Shown: piece by piece, positions 10,701 to 21,155 of the stretch | Layout: each line of letters starts with the position of its first letter | Position numbering within the stretch: position 1 is the first letter of the stretch | Source of the DNA: Paracyclopina nana | Lineage: Eukaryota > Arthropoda > Copepoda > Cyclopoida > Cyclopettidae | Assembly (NCBI GenBank): GCA_019096065.1 | Contig: JAGUCH010000001.1 | Location: forward strand, 4,898,001 to 4,962,000 | Length of the DNA stretch: 64,000 bases | Direction: 5' to 3' | The notes under the pieces: generated by a model | Told to the model about the DNA's origin: nothing | Seen by the model: only the letters and a program-made list of their open reading frames with translations | Database searches by the model: none | Program-made: the position numbers and the translations under genes

Positions 10701-13700
10701 GCTAGCATGTACGTGCATCTGTAGTAAAGAACTGCTTGGTTGTTTGCCTTGCTTCGTTGGCAGCCATTTGGAAAAGAAAAGAAGAAAAATGGTGTTTTCC
10801 AAAAAAATGTAAAATTCTCTCTGCAACTGACATGATAATAGAGAAGAAAGTCGTAATGATGTATTTATTCAAATTCAACCAATTTTAGCGTGGCTCGGCT
10901 GATATCTATCTCCAGAGCTAGCAGATGAAACTGAATTTGGCCTGGTCAAGTCTCGCTGTGAGGTCTTCATAATGCAGTAGGCACAACAGCCGCAAATGCA
11001 GACGATAGCTATGAATACTCCACCTATGATAGCTATGTAAATCACAAGTCCGATCGTATCCAGTGATGACTCATTCTGCAAAGGAAACGGTTTTAGGCAG
11101 CGAACCTTTAAAGAAATATTTAAGCATTTTTTTGTACTGCTATTTCACAAGTTAGGACTTGGGCAACGCACGGAAACCTCCAACGCGGAATTTCCCCATT
11201 AGAGTTGGCTTCAATGGCTGCTCGATTGTCGAAGTAGTATTCCATGGTTATGTTCGCCGAGGAGGCGGTAAAGTCGTTGTTGGCCAGTGGCACAATATCG
11301 AAGCCTTGTCCCCCTTGATGAAGAGTCATGCTCGCATCCGACGTCCTCACGTGCAGCTCTTCTACATTCCGGTCCATTTGCAGGCCCACTTTCCAGTGGG
11401 TGGTCCCTTTCGGCTGTGGGATGGTCAGCGTCATCGAGGGCTTGTCTGTTTTTTGGTACACATATCTGAAAATAGCCCACGCAATCAACTTCGGTTTCCT
11501 ACTCGGTTAACTGGTTTCTGCATTGACGGCTATGACGCAAGCCCTCCTTTTTCCCACTCGGCCAATGAATTCGTTTTTGAAAGCTAAATATTTTGAGTAA
11601 TAGTCTCCTTGGGAGTTGGCCGACAATTTGTTTTCGGCTTGCAATTGAATGCTCTCTGCGAGGCTTTCTACCAATCTGTTATGAAGATCTGAGTGATTCC
11701 TGATCAGCCAAGCGTGTGACGCTCGTAAAAGCAGCATTTTGCTATGATCCACTGCAGCACAATTAGGCTCACCTTGACTTCGCGCATATATGCCTCGATG
11801 AAAGAGCCTTTAAGAATCGTTTCCGTTCTTTTCAATGACTTGTAAGAAAAAAACTGCGCCCCAGAGAAAGGACATCTTAATGACTCCGTATTCATAGTCT
11901 TTTTTCTCAAATAATCGGATAATGCTATGATGAAGCGCTCGCGCATACTTGATGCTATATATGACTCCGGGGCATAAAGTCGTTAAGTCTCCATCACATT
12001 GGCACTCTCCCCATGATGCCAGCTGTGGGGGGAATTCGTATTGTTGTAGATCATTGCACTTGACTGTGAAGGTACTTTGGCCTCTAATGGAAGTCATTCG
12101 AGGACACTGGTACATCAAACTTCCACCCACTGGGATTGGTGGCTGGCGGGATGGCCTCAATCCAGATGTATCTTGATCGGTAGCGGCATTAGATGGCATT
12201 GGAAGTGGACTTGTACAAGATTGAGCGCTTAGCACTTGGACAAGTGCAGCAGCGCAAATCAGGCTACCCAACATTTTCTTGACCTCCTACAACTAGCCTA
12301 CTAAAAACCAGCCTAAGCTGCTCACACCCATCAATAATTTATTTTTTCATGGCAACACTCACGAGTGTATCGACAACAGACTACTTTCTTGGGCTTTTTG
12401 CCATGAGTCATTTGTTGGCTCATGTCTTGTTTTTCATTATTGCTCATGCTTTATTGATGTGATGCAATTTTCGATAGCTTGTTTTTTCTGCTTAAAAAAG
12501 GTCTTTTATCTTTCAGGGAATCCAAGCTGACTCGCTTGCTGCAAGACTCGCTGGGAGGACGTACCAAAACCTCTATTATTGCCACAGTTTCTCCCGCTTC
12601 GATCAACTTGGAAGAAACTTTGTCCACGTTAGATTATGCGCATCGAGCCAAGAACATCCAAAACAAGCCAGAAGTTAACCAAAAAATCTCCAAGAAAGAG
12701 AAGCTACTGGTAAGTTATTTTTCGTTGTAATGCGGACGGAAGCAATGAAGGGCTCTAAAATGGTGTAACTATTGCGGTACTAAAAGTCATATTAATATCA
12801 TCAACAGATCGCAGAGCAACTTCTTCGTGGAAAGGGTCACGACAGCTCTAGAGCTGTTGTTGCTGCAATAGACTCTTTCCTGCGCTACCTTTTTATTCGC
12901 CTTGAATAGTTTGCACGAAAGTTGGTCATTGCACTTGACTCTTGAAAATTCGGTTATCCTTTTCGCGAAGCTGAAATGTCCAAAATATTGCTTCACTTCA
13001 AATTCCAAATCGTTGGATTTTCAGCAGATTTTGCATGGCTCACATGGTATATGCAAAAGGATTATACGTCAAATCTTCATAGCCTGAGAGTTTTTGCAAT
13101 TTTCTTGCATCAACGTTCGCAAGAGACTTTTAGAAGCTAGACGCCACTCTGGTGCGCCACCGAAATCTTTTAGAGCTGAAACCAGAAAAAGTATAGTATG
13201 TGTCTCGTTAAAGGGCTGCTCCTTTTGGAATTGCAAGGTTTTTTGTGGCAATAATTTACTCCAGTGAACTTTTCTTTGATGGCAGTTTCCGGCGAAGCTA
13301 ATTTGCAGAGACCTCGCCCCTTTCCAGATTAATAGGCTTGTACTTTTTAGCAACTTTTTTCCAGTTGGAAGGTTTTTTGAAAGTTGGTGCTTTCATTGTA
13401 AGCATTACAAACTACGCTCGACCTTGAGCGTTCATCGTCGTCGCGGAGTTTTTCTCATTTCTCTTTCCTTAGAAGTTTTTTGGCATCATCTCGCTGATCC
13501 TCTTTTGGGTATCAGTGGGAATCGTTTCATTGGACGGTCGAAAGACAATAGCAATAGTGGATAAGGTTCATTGACTGTGTTTTGGCTCGTATCTACCCAG
13601 ATTAATTAAAGCTACTATGCATGTGCGATAATTACTGCTATAGAATCTGTACTGCCACTCTTTTGAACAGCACAAAATGTTAGCCTAGTATCGCACTTTC

Positions 13701-16700
13701 TACATGCCTGGTTAGTTCGTTGCACGATTATTGTCAGTGTCTGTGTCCCGAGCCATCACACCAGTCCTTATTTTTTAATGCAATTTCAAGAATATCTGGT
13801 TTATCAGCGCCAGCGCAAATTTTCCTGAAACTACTTTGGTTTCCTTAAATATTGTTCAAACTGACATATTACAAAGTTCTTTATGCTTGGTCAAGCCAAT
13901 TTCGGGTAGCAAACCAGACGAATCGATTAGTGGGCTTGTCGCAAAAAACTTAGATAGCATGACTAGCTTTTGCTCTGCCGTTTTTCATTCGCTTGACAAT
14001 TTTTTTGCTCAAAACAATTTGCAAATTGCTGCTTTTGAAGCACTGCTGAGAGTTATGCTTACCAGCCTCTTAGGCTTTTTTGCTCTATTATGCACTTAGA
14101 AGGCTTCTCCTTCCTTTCTTATTATTGATTGCGGTTTCTTTTGCAGTGTTTTGCTTTGTTTGTATTTAAAAATACTTAATTTTTTCTGATGCTAGTCTCG
14201 TAGTAGAGAGCGTATACAGGCACGGCTCGTCAAGATTTTGGACTAATGAACGTTACTGGACCACATTGGACTTTTTGACCGCAGCCATTTTTGGGCTCGG
14301 CCTTTAAATTGTGTGCCCTGACTTGCCTATAGAAAATAGGTTAGGACGATGTAGAAAAGGCTAGCTGTGTATAGAAGCTTGAAACTGGCGTTGGAATGTT
14401 ATTTTGTAATATACATATAATATGGTATTGAAAGTCGTAATTCAAGAAGTGGAAGCTGATTTGCATATCGTGAAGTCTCTGCAAAAGGCTCGGTCACATC
14501 GTCTAATTCATGCGACGCTGTACCAAATATTGATCAAGCTAATCTTTTTTCAGGAATACCATGCGGAAATTGACAAGCTTAAATCTGAGCTGCAGGCTGC
14601 CCGAGACAAAGATGGTGTCTTCTTGCCTAAAGACGTTTACGATGAACAGGTGAAGGAAAAGCTGAGCGCAGAAGCAGAAATCAAGGACAAGACTTTGCAA
14701 TTGAAAGCCATCGAGGAAGAATTAGAGAAATTTAAGGTAACGTTGCAATACTTGAATCATATCAATTTAGCCATATTGCCTGACATAGGTATACGGGAAG
14801 TCGAAGCAAAGTTAGTTTCAGATTTAAAAGGGATGTCTTTTACAATGGCTGAAATTTGCATTTAAATGGCTCCTAGAATAAAGAGTCTTCTTGGTAGACT
14901 AAAAAAAGTAGTTGGAAGATGCCAACTGAAAGTTTTTAATTCTTTTACGATTCGTTTCAGGAAATAATTGCTGAAACCACAGCAAGACTGGAAGAAACTA
15001 CTGCTCAAAGAGATCAAACCCAGAGGGCCCTTGATTGCACTAGAACAGTGCTACACAAGACAGAGGGCGACAGGGCCGAGCAGGTGATTGATGTTACTCG
15101 CAACATTGTTACATTGCCTCCTTACTAATTAAGCTTTGTGAAAATAATTGTAGGCACATTTGGTTGCTCGACACATTGACACGGAGTCCAAGTTAAGCCA
15201 GCAAGCTCAAATTTTGCTGACTGTTTCGGATGAAGCTACCAAAGATCTCAAAAAACTTCACGACAAATTGGATAGGAAAAAGTACGCATCTTGATTGCTG
15301 GCCTTCATAAATGCTTATTCCGCCTTCTGTTTTAGGCTTGTCGAGACTTCAAATGAGGAAACTCTTGGCCAGTTTAGACGCTCCCAGGTTGACCATTTGG
15401 CCAAGCTTGATCACATGATCACTGATCATGTCGAGGCTCAAAACGAGCTCTGCAATCAACATCAAGCAGACATTGATGTCCACGCCGATCGCAGGGCAAC
15501 AGAAAGGTCTCAGCTGACCTCCAAGTACGCCGAAACTGTATCGAAACTGATTCGCACTATGGGAGACATTGATCGTGCAACCTCGGAACAAATGGGCTCG
15601 GAGCAATCCTGGGCTGATCAACTCCTCAAGAGGGTAGGCTTTTCTTAGAATATTTTATGATCGCGATTAGCCCAATTACAATCTGCCATGTTCAGGTGAA
15701 AGCCGAGGCTGATGTGGCAACGAATGACTTCCACGGCTACCTTGTTGACCAGCTGTTGGTAGTATCAAGCAAAATTCTGACAGCGTTGCAAAAGCAAGAC
15801 AAATCGGTGCAAGAATTGTCGTCTAAATTAGACAAGAATTTCGCTGGCATTACTGAGAAGTTGGAGACCTACATAGCTCAACAGTCTTCCTTGAGGGCTG
15901 AAAAGGCCAAGGTTGAAACCGACTTGTTTTCTGGCCTCTCTCAGAGAAACTCTGAGTTGACAAAAACCTTTGGCGATGACATAAAAGCCACCGAGGAGTA
16001 CATAAGAAAGTCCAAAGCATTCGATGATCAAATCATGAGTTTGATTAGTGCCAGGGCCAAAGAAGAGGAACTGTTTTTGGCGGACCGCAAGGCCACCGTC
16101 AACAATGCCATGTCTCTCACCTCGGCCTCTGAGGAGGCCATTTCTGTTACTGAGGAGAGGTGCCAAGAATTGGCCGAGTCTGTCGCTAATGTTGAAAATC
16201 AACTCGAGGCCAACTACGGTGAGATCATGCTGACCATGAAGTCGGAAAAAGCCATTGCGGTGGAAGCAATCAATAAGTCTTCAGAGGAAGCTGCCAAAGC
16301 TACAGATTCACTTCGGTCTGACGCTGATGCATTTGCCAAAAGGGGCAAAGACCATTGGGCAGAGCACTGTGCCAAGACAGAAACGTCTTTGAAAGAGATG
16401 AACCAGCTTAGCTCTCGTCATGCATCCTCCATCCAAATAATGACAAGCAATGCCCAAAAAGAAATTTTGGGTAGCCAGGCTTCCGTTGAAAAGACGCTTC
16501 AGAATTGGAGTGCAGAAGAAGAGGAAGCCAACAGGTAATCCTCATTTCAAGATTAGCAACAGCTGTGATTTGTAATACGTTTCGTTTTTCTAGGAGTGCT
16601 CATACTTTAGCCAACTCACAGATCAGCGAGCTGAACGCGTTTGGATCTCGACTTAAAGAAGAAGTGAAAACTACTGGGCAAGCAGTCTCGAATTTGGTTG

Positions 16701-17289
16701 AGAAGCAGATCAAGAAAGATGTTCCAACTGGTCAAACTCCAGGAAGAGTTAACCGTGCTTTCCCCAAAGAAATCCACCAGGGCACCCCAGAAGATATCCG
16801 AAAGCGGCGATTTAGACAGCAATGGAATGCGTCTGGACTGGCTTCCAAGATCGACATGGATTTTGAAGCATCTGACCCTGACCTTTTGGATGAGAACGAC
16901 GAAACTCCGTCTGACGGATCCCACGACGACTCCCGAGATTCTGTCTTTTCCGGCTCAAAGTTTGGCTCTGGATCTTTATCCAGACAAGATTCTGGAGGAA
17001 AGTTGCCCGCAAGGGGCATCAAAGCTTCTTCCAAGAGCAATTTGAGTGAAGCCTCTTCTATAGACACTGGTATCTTAGGCGACATTGATAACAAGGTGAG
17101 TTGGGGTTGAAATTGACTAAAAGAGTGCTGCAGCTCTAACTTAAAATCTTTCAGGAAAACTTTAATCAGGATCAGTTCCAGAAGCCTCAACATCGTCCCA
17201 GTAAATTGAGGGCCCCTGAAAGTGTATCTTCGAGATCGAGAAGCAGCAGCCGAACCAGGCAGCAATCTAGGATGGGTTCAGTTAATTAG
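4705..17289 (+). CDS. KIF11: Kinesin-5 mitotic motor (Eg5/KIF11/Klp61F type)
   Basis: Plus-end-directed homotetrameric motor that slides antiparallel spindle microtubules. Eleven exons: 4705-4775, 4836-5291, 5456-5842, 12517-12709, 14554-14736, 14961-15083, 15154-15281, 15336-15633, 15696-16534, 16594-17095 and 17155-17289. Phases close to 1104 aa, similar to human Eg5 (1056). The motor domain starts at [12 protein letters not shown]-loop GQTGTGKT is at 100-107, switch I NANSSRSH at 222-229 and switch II DLAGSE at 258-263. Exon 4 completes the motor ([13 protein letters not shown]). A long coiled coil follows, then the BimC box [15 protein letters not shown] at 936-950 with the TP site for mitotic kinase phosphorylation. 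The tail is Ser/Arg-rich. The 6674-bp intron 5843-12516 splits the motor domain and hosts two antisense genes; most other introns are 55-230 bp. Identity to kinesin-5 rests on the BimC box and the stalk sequence. Confidence 0.96.
5904..5909 (-). terminator. Poly(A) signal AATAAA of the nested WDR37 gene
   Basis: Minus-strand AATAAA about 205 nt beyond the WDR37 stop at 6114. It lies only 60 bp inside the kinesin intron from the exon ending at 5842, so the nested gene fills the intron almost to the host exon. Confidence 0.5.
6114..8910 (-). CDS. WDR37: WD repeat-containing protein 37, nested antisense in kinesin-5 intron
   Basis: WD40 propeller protein; in vertebrates WDR37 partners PACS1/PACS2 in ER-nuclear signalling. 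Seven exons: 8910-8727, 8636-8398, 8329-8026, 7898-7539, 7367-7255, 7198-6938 and 6554-6114. Phases close to 633 aa (human form about 494). Diagnostic segments are the N-terminal helix [20 protein letters not shown], then [70 protein letters not shown] and LPRSSRQGH with LFTCGFDR near the end. The extra length is low-complexity: Gln8 at residues 22-29, His7 at 45-51, Gly/Ser/Asn-rich linkers before the propeller, and a Gly-rich C-terminal extension. The ATG at 8910 is the first Met of an exon joined in phase to the conserved helix exon. The gene has its own promoter within the host intron. Confidence 0.93.
8911..10874. other. Non-coding spacer between the two nested genes
   Basis: About 2 kb inside the kinesin-5 intron. 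It must hold the WDR37 promoter. Two minus-strand stretches look weakly protein-like: 10069-9880 (reading ends at a GTAAG donor) and 9335-9240 (a Lys/Glu-rich helix, [20 protein letters not shown]). I could not join them into a phase-consistent gene or recognise a family. Confidence 0.3.
10864..10869 (-). terminator. Poly(A) signal AATAAA of the second nested gene
   Basis: Minus-strand AATAAA 6-11 nt after the stop codon at 10875, implying a very short 3' UTR. Confidence 0.5.
10875..12274 (-). CDS. Unrecognised type I membrane protein, nested antisense in kinesin-5 intron
   Basis: Family not recognised. The start at 12274 gives a signal peptide ([18 protein letters not shown]). A Cys-containing module ([12 protein letters not shown] to SWGECQC) follows that resembles a sushi fold. 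Next is a helical part ([18 protein letters not shown]), then a beta-rich module of alternating Trp/Phe and Asn ([29 protein letters not shown]) that recalls a carbohydrate-binding beta-sandwich. One TM helix ([20 protein letters not shown]) and a 30-residue cytoplasmic tail end the protein. Exon 1 (12274-11949) and the last two exons (ending 11138; 11075-10875, phase 0) are firm. Between 11949 and 11460 my best model is 35-nt exon 11807-11773, then an exon from 11721, but the junction near 11510 does not close in phase, so the middle is approximate. It could be a cell-surface receptor or adhesion protein. Confidence 0.65.
12710..14553 (+). other. Kinesin-5 intron, 1.84 kb, no gene seen
   Basis: Separates two coiled-coil exons of kinesin-5. 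Only short isolated reading frames occur, for example 13836-14099 plus, with no family match and no flanking splice context. I see no repeat. Confidence 0.5.
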
Positions 17290-17670
17290 AAATTACCTCT
17301 GTAAATATTTTTGGACTTATCAAAAACACAATTGACTATAAATACAATTCTTTGAGTGATTATCTTAGATGCGTTGACTCTTCTTCAAAAAATGTCCTAG
17401 ACTTACGTAATAGGTAAACATTTGAGTAGAATGTGGTTACCATTGTTGATTTGGGCTCGGTAAACTAACTTCCTCACATAATTCAAGCAAAATATTAGTT
17501 TGCACGGACTATTAGATTTTTTGACGACAAGAAATTCTGTAATACATTGCTGTAGGTTTTTACATGGCAGAGTAGATGGACTTTCTCAGAATCTTGAGCT
17601 CCAAGTGGAGCTATAAACTGGATTGTGAGCACCTACAGGCATCAGGCACAACGAATATTTGGACACTGAA

Positions 17671-20206
17671 ATGAAGTATTTAAGCAGCAGAGGAGTTGAG
17701 TCTGGCTTGACTTTCGAAAAGGTTCTTTTTTCAGGTGAGACGGCTTTTAAAACGGTTTGTCTGCTTTTGCTTCTTAATCTCTATTTTTGCTTGAATTTTC
17801 GCATCGCTATATTGATAGCTGTCGATTTCTCTGAAATCCGGATTATTTTACAGGCTATGCTGCTGATGGAGGTCTTTATTTCCCTGAGAGCATACCTCAA
17901 ATTGATGAATTGGAAGCATGGGCATGTCTGTCATATCCAGAAATGGTCAAGAAAATGCTTCGAATTTTCATTGATGAGTCAGAAATTCCGTCAAATGAGT
18001 TGCTCGCTATTGTTGACCAGGCCTTTGAGAAGTTTCAAAGTTAGTTGAAATTCTAAGAACGCATATTGTGCATGAATTAGCTTGCCATATCGTTTTGCAG
18101 TTCCTGAGATTGTGACCGTGTCAACTTTGAAGGACGGGTTAAACGTGGCTGAGCTATTTCACGGCCCTACATTGGCCTTCAAGGATTTAGCACTGAGCGT
18201 TGTGGGAGGCCTCTACAATTATTTTCTGAAGAAATCCGGAAAGAACTGTATCATACTCATAGGTATAGCTGACTATGCTAGCTAGGTGGCGAACGATTAT
18301 GAGCATATTCTTTATGATAAGGTACCTCGGGCGACACTGGAAGTGCAGCAATATCTGCAGTCCGCGGATTAACCCAAATTGACATTATTGTCTTGCTCCC
18401 TAAAGATAGGTGTACAAAAATCCAGCAACTACAAATGACAACTGTGCACGACGATAACGTGCATAACTTTGTTGGTACTTTAAAGTCTAAAGGGTTTTAT
18501 GCTGAGGCGAGATTAAAGTTTCTATTTAGTTGACGGCACCTCGGATGACCTGGATGTTCTGATAAAAAAAGTGTTTGAAGATGCAGATTTTGTGAAAAAA
18601 TACAACTTGTGCAGCATCAACTCAATAAATTGGGCGAGGATTTTAATCCAGGTAGGCTTACTAATGAGCTGTCAACAAATTACGAAATGCCTCTCATCAC
18701 GTGTTTTAAAGGTTGTGCACTACATCTACTGCTACTTTAAATGCAGAACATCTCCTGACCAAAAGGTTAGGTTCATTGTGCCAACTGGGGCTTGCGGAAA
18801 CATTGCAGGTACTTATATAACATATAAAGCATAAGCATAAAAAGGGCCATACCATGTTACCACAATGTATAGCTGGCTATCTCGCCCATCAAATGGGCGT
18901 TCCCATCGAATTGGTGGCCGTCGTGAATCCCAATGATATAGTACGTAGGACTTTCATAAATGGAGAATTTCAAATCAATGCTCAAGTCAAACCGACTTGG
19001 GCTTCTGCTATGGATATTCAAGTAAATTCGACTCAATATTGTATATAGGAACTAAATTGACGCTTTCGTAATGCAGGTACCCTACAACGTAGAGCGCATT
19101 TTGCTGATGGCTTCAAATTACGACTTCAATAGGGTCCGAGAAATCATGAACACCTTCGAGGCGTCTGGTGGAAAGGCGAAAATACCTGACGACATTTTGA
19201 AAGCAACCCAGAAAGTGGTCGTGGGTAATTTCTGAGCGACGTAGTACATTTTTTTAGGCTGACTTCATGATAATCTTTGTCAGACTCTGCGAGCGTTGAT
19301 GACGCTGAAATTGAAGCAACAATTTTGAAGTGCAGCCAAGAGAACACTGGGTACATTCTCTGCCCGCATACTGCCGTTGCAGTTAAATACTTTTATGAAG
19401 AAATTAAACCGAGGTAATTTACAGCCGGCAAGAATTCTCGTATATTAGGACCTCCAGTTAACAATACCTTTAATTGCTTTTTCGCTTTTCGTTTACTCCA
19501 ATTTCAAGGAAATCAGCATATTTTGAGCTATAGCCTCTTGCAGCTTCAAGATACCAAAGTGCTCCCTCTTTCCTGTCATTTTTCTCAAATGTCTCACAGA
19601 CATTAACCAGGACTAACCTTTTTAATGAGACTAATGACAAACAAAACAGGGACATTGCTGCCTGCTTAATTATGAAGTGGCACAAAAAGAAACGATTATA
19701 GCTTCTTCGTTTCAAGTATCGGCTTGAAAAAGAGACAGTAATGATTTTTTCGGCTTTCCAGTTTTTCCTCCAACTCCTAATCGATTTTTGCTCAACATTT
19801 GTTTCAAATTTCCTTATCTCAATAGTGCATTTTAGTTTTGAACGTCTATTAACTCAACTTGATTTACGACTATTATGAATTGTTATGCTTGGGCCTCGTC
19901 TGACAACCCTGCAAGGCACACATTAATTCCGGCACATCATAATTCCTGCCTTAAAAAGGATATATATGCTTAGAATAGAAGAAAAATACTTATACTTTCA
20001 GGGAGAGAGAATTTTCCATTTGTTGCTTGGCAACAGCCTCCCCAGCGAAATTTCCAGAGGCCATCAAGAAATCTGGCTTAATCATGGCAAATCCGAAAGG
20101 AATTCAAGACTTGTTTGCCCTAGAAGAGAAGTTTTCTCACATGAAGCTGGGACAAAATTGGGAACAAATTCTCAGAGACAAAATCGTCTCGGTTTACAAG
20201 AGATAA
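17671..20206 (+). CDS. THNSL2: Threonine synthase-like 2, PLP-dependent lyase
   Basis: Fold-type II PLP enzyme of the threonine synthase family. Animals lack threonine synthesis; the vertebrate homologue is a phospholyase acting on phosphorylated hydroxy-amino acids such as O-phosphohomoserine. Ten exons: 17671-17734, 17854-18039, 18101-18262, 18322-18474, 18530-18651, 18712-18808, 18873-19021, 19077-19224, 19284-19413 and 20002-20206. Phases close to 471 aa (human 484). The start matches the family N-terminus ([20 protein letters not shown]). The PLP Schiff-base Lys is in LAFKDLALS (Lys111). The phosphate-binding loop is [10 protein letters not shown] from residue 138. [31 protein letters not shown] and [14 protein letters not shown] follow. 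The C-terminus has [15 protein letters not shown] 588-bp last intron precedes the final exon. It lies 381 bp after the kinesin-5 stop, same strand. Confidence 0.95.
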
Positions 20207-20338
20207 AAATCTGTAAGCTAGAAATTGCAACTGCGCATTGTTGCTGATTCCATTAGTCAAGTCACAATCGTTTGTTATTTCCGCAATTTATTAAGTCGTA
20301 GATTAACTCAGATTTCTGGCCAGAATCTGTTGCTACAG

Positions 20339-20344
20339 AATAAA
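20339..20344 (+). terminator. Poly(A) signal AATAAA of THNSL2
   Basis: AATAAA 133 nt downstream of the THNSL2 stop codon, and the only canonical signal before the retroelement. Confidence 0.5.
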
Positions 20345-20659
20345 AATCCGACAGTTGTTTGTTCGAGCATCAGCCGCGCGATTTTCACACTCGGTGGTGT
20401 AACGTTGCAAGAATAGGAGATTAAGTTCAAAAGAAACAAAAAAGGGTTTTGTCTTCAAAAGACACTGGTGAAATAGTAGAGCATGATGAAAGAGAAATTC
20501 CATACCGCAATTTTGCACCTGCTTTTTGAAGAGATCATTTTCGCAGCTTCCGCACTTGCCATTCACATTTCAACGCACTATAGTTACTACTAGCCTTGAG
20601 TAAGTGTTCTTCACTAAACGAAAAAGATTCATCAAAGTAAAAAATAGCCCTCCTTCTCG

Positions 20660-20664
20660 CGGAC
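20660..20664. repeat. Target-site duplication CGGAC, left copy
   Basis: CGGAC directly abuts the TG of the left LTR and is repeated directly after the CA of the right LTR at 32563-32567. Five bases is within the normal range for BEL/Pao integrases. Perfect identity supports a single, undisturbed insertion. Confidence 0.9.
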
Positions 20665-20986
20665 TGTTTCTAGCAGCATGTAGCGACGCTAACGAGGAAG
20701 GAACGAATTCTCGTGGAGGAGCGAAATGCAACGCATAAAGGGAGACGCATATAAAACATGTAGCTGCAACGCAGCATATATTCAATCAAATAAAGAATGA
20801 GTTTAAAATCATGGTATCAATATATTCAATGCAGTGTTAATTCAATGGTGGTGTAACAGATACTGATTTCAATAAGCTTAATCAAAGATGGAGTCCACTG
20901 AGATGCACCAGGAGATGAGATAGCGGCGCGCGCGCAAGCGCGTTCTCCGAGGTCTTCAAGTGCCGCCGCTATCACCGCCAGCAACA
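20665..20986 (-). repeat. 3' LTR of the BEL/Pao element (322 bp)
   Basis: Starts TG and ends CA. It matches the right copy base for base as far as I can read. It holds a GC-rich alternating GCGC block (20925-20942) able to form a hairpin, and AT-rich TATA-like stretches. Confidence 0.96.
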
Positions 20987-20997
20987 TCTTCCCCCCT
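20987..20997 (-). other. Polypurine tract for plus-strand priming
   Basis: On the element strand the sequence AGGGGGGAAGA sits immediately before the 3' LTR, the expected position and composition for a polypurine tract. Confidence 0.85.
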
Positions 20998-21155
20998 AGA
21001 AGTATCCCATTTCAGAAAGCAAAGTGGAAGCGAAAGGGGGTGCTTCTCCCAAGGGAGCTCCTAAATCGCGTCGCGACTTAATAGCTAGTTTTTGAAATAC
21101 CGCGACGCGGTGACAGAATTCTTTATTAGGATTACATGGTACAAAATGAAACTGT

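Noticed and set aside
13836-14099. 87-codon plus-strand frame in a kinesin-5 intron
   Set aside because: No family, no splice context and hydrophobic low-information content; kinesin exons 12709 and 14554 join in phase without it.
18408-18474. GTGTAC after AAAGATAG read as a splice donor in THNSL2
   Set aside because: Continuing in frame gives [12 protein letters not shown], which is conserved in the family, so the exon runs to 18474.
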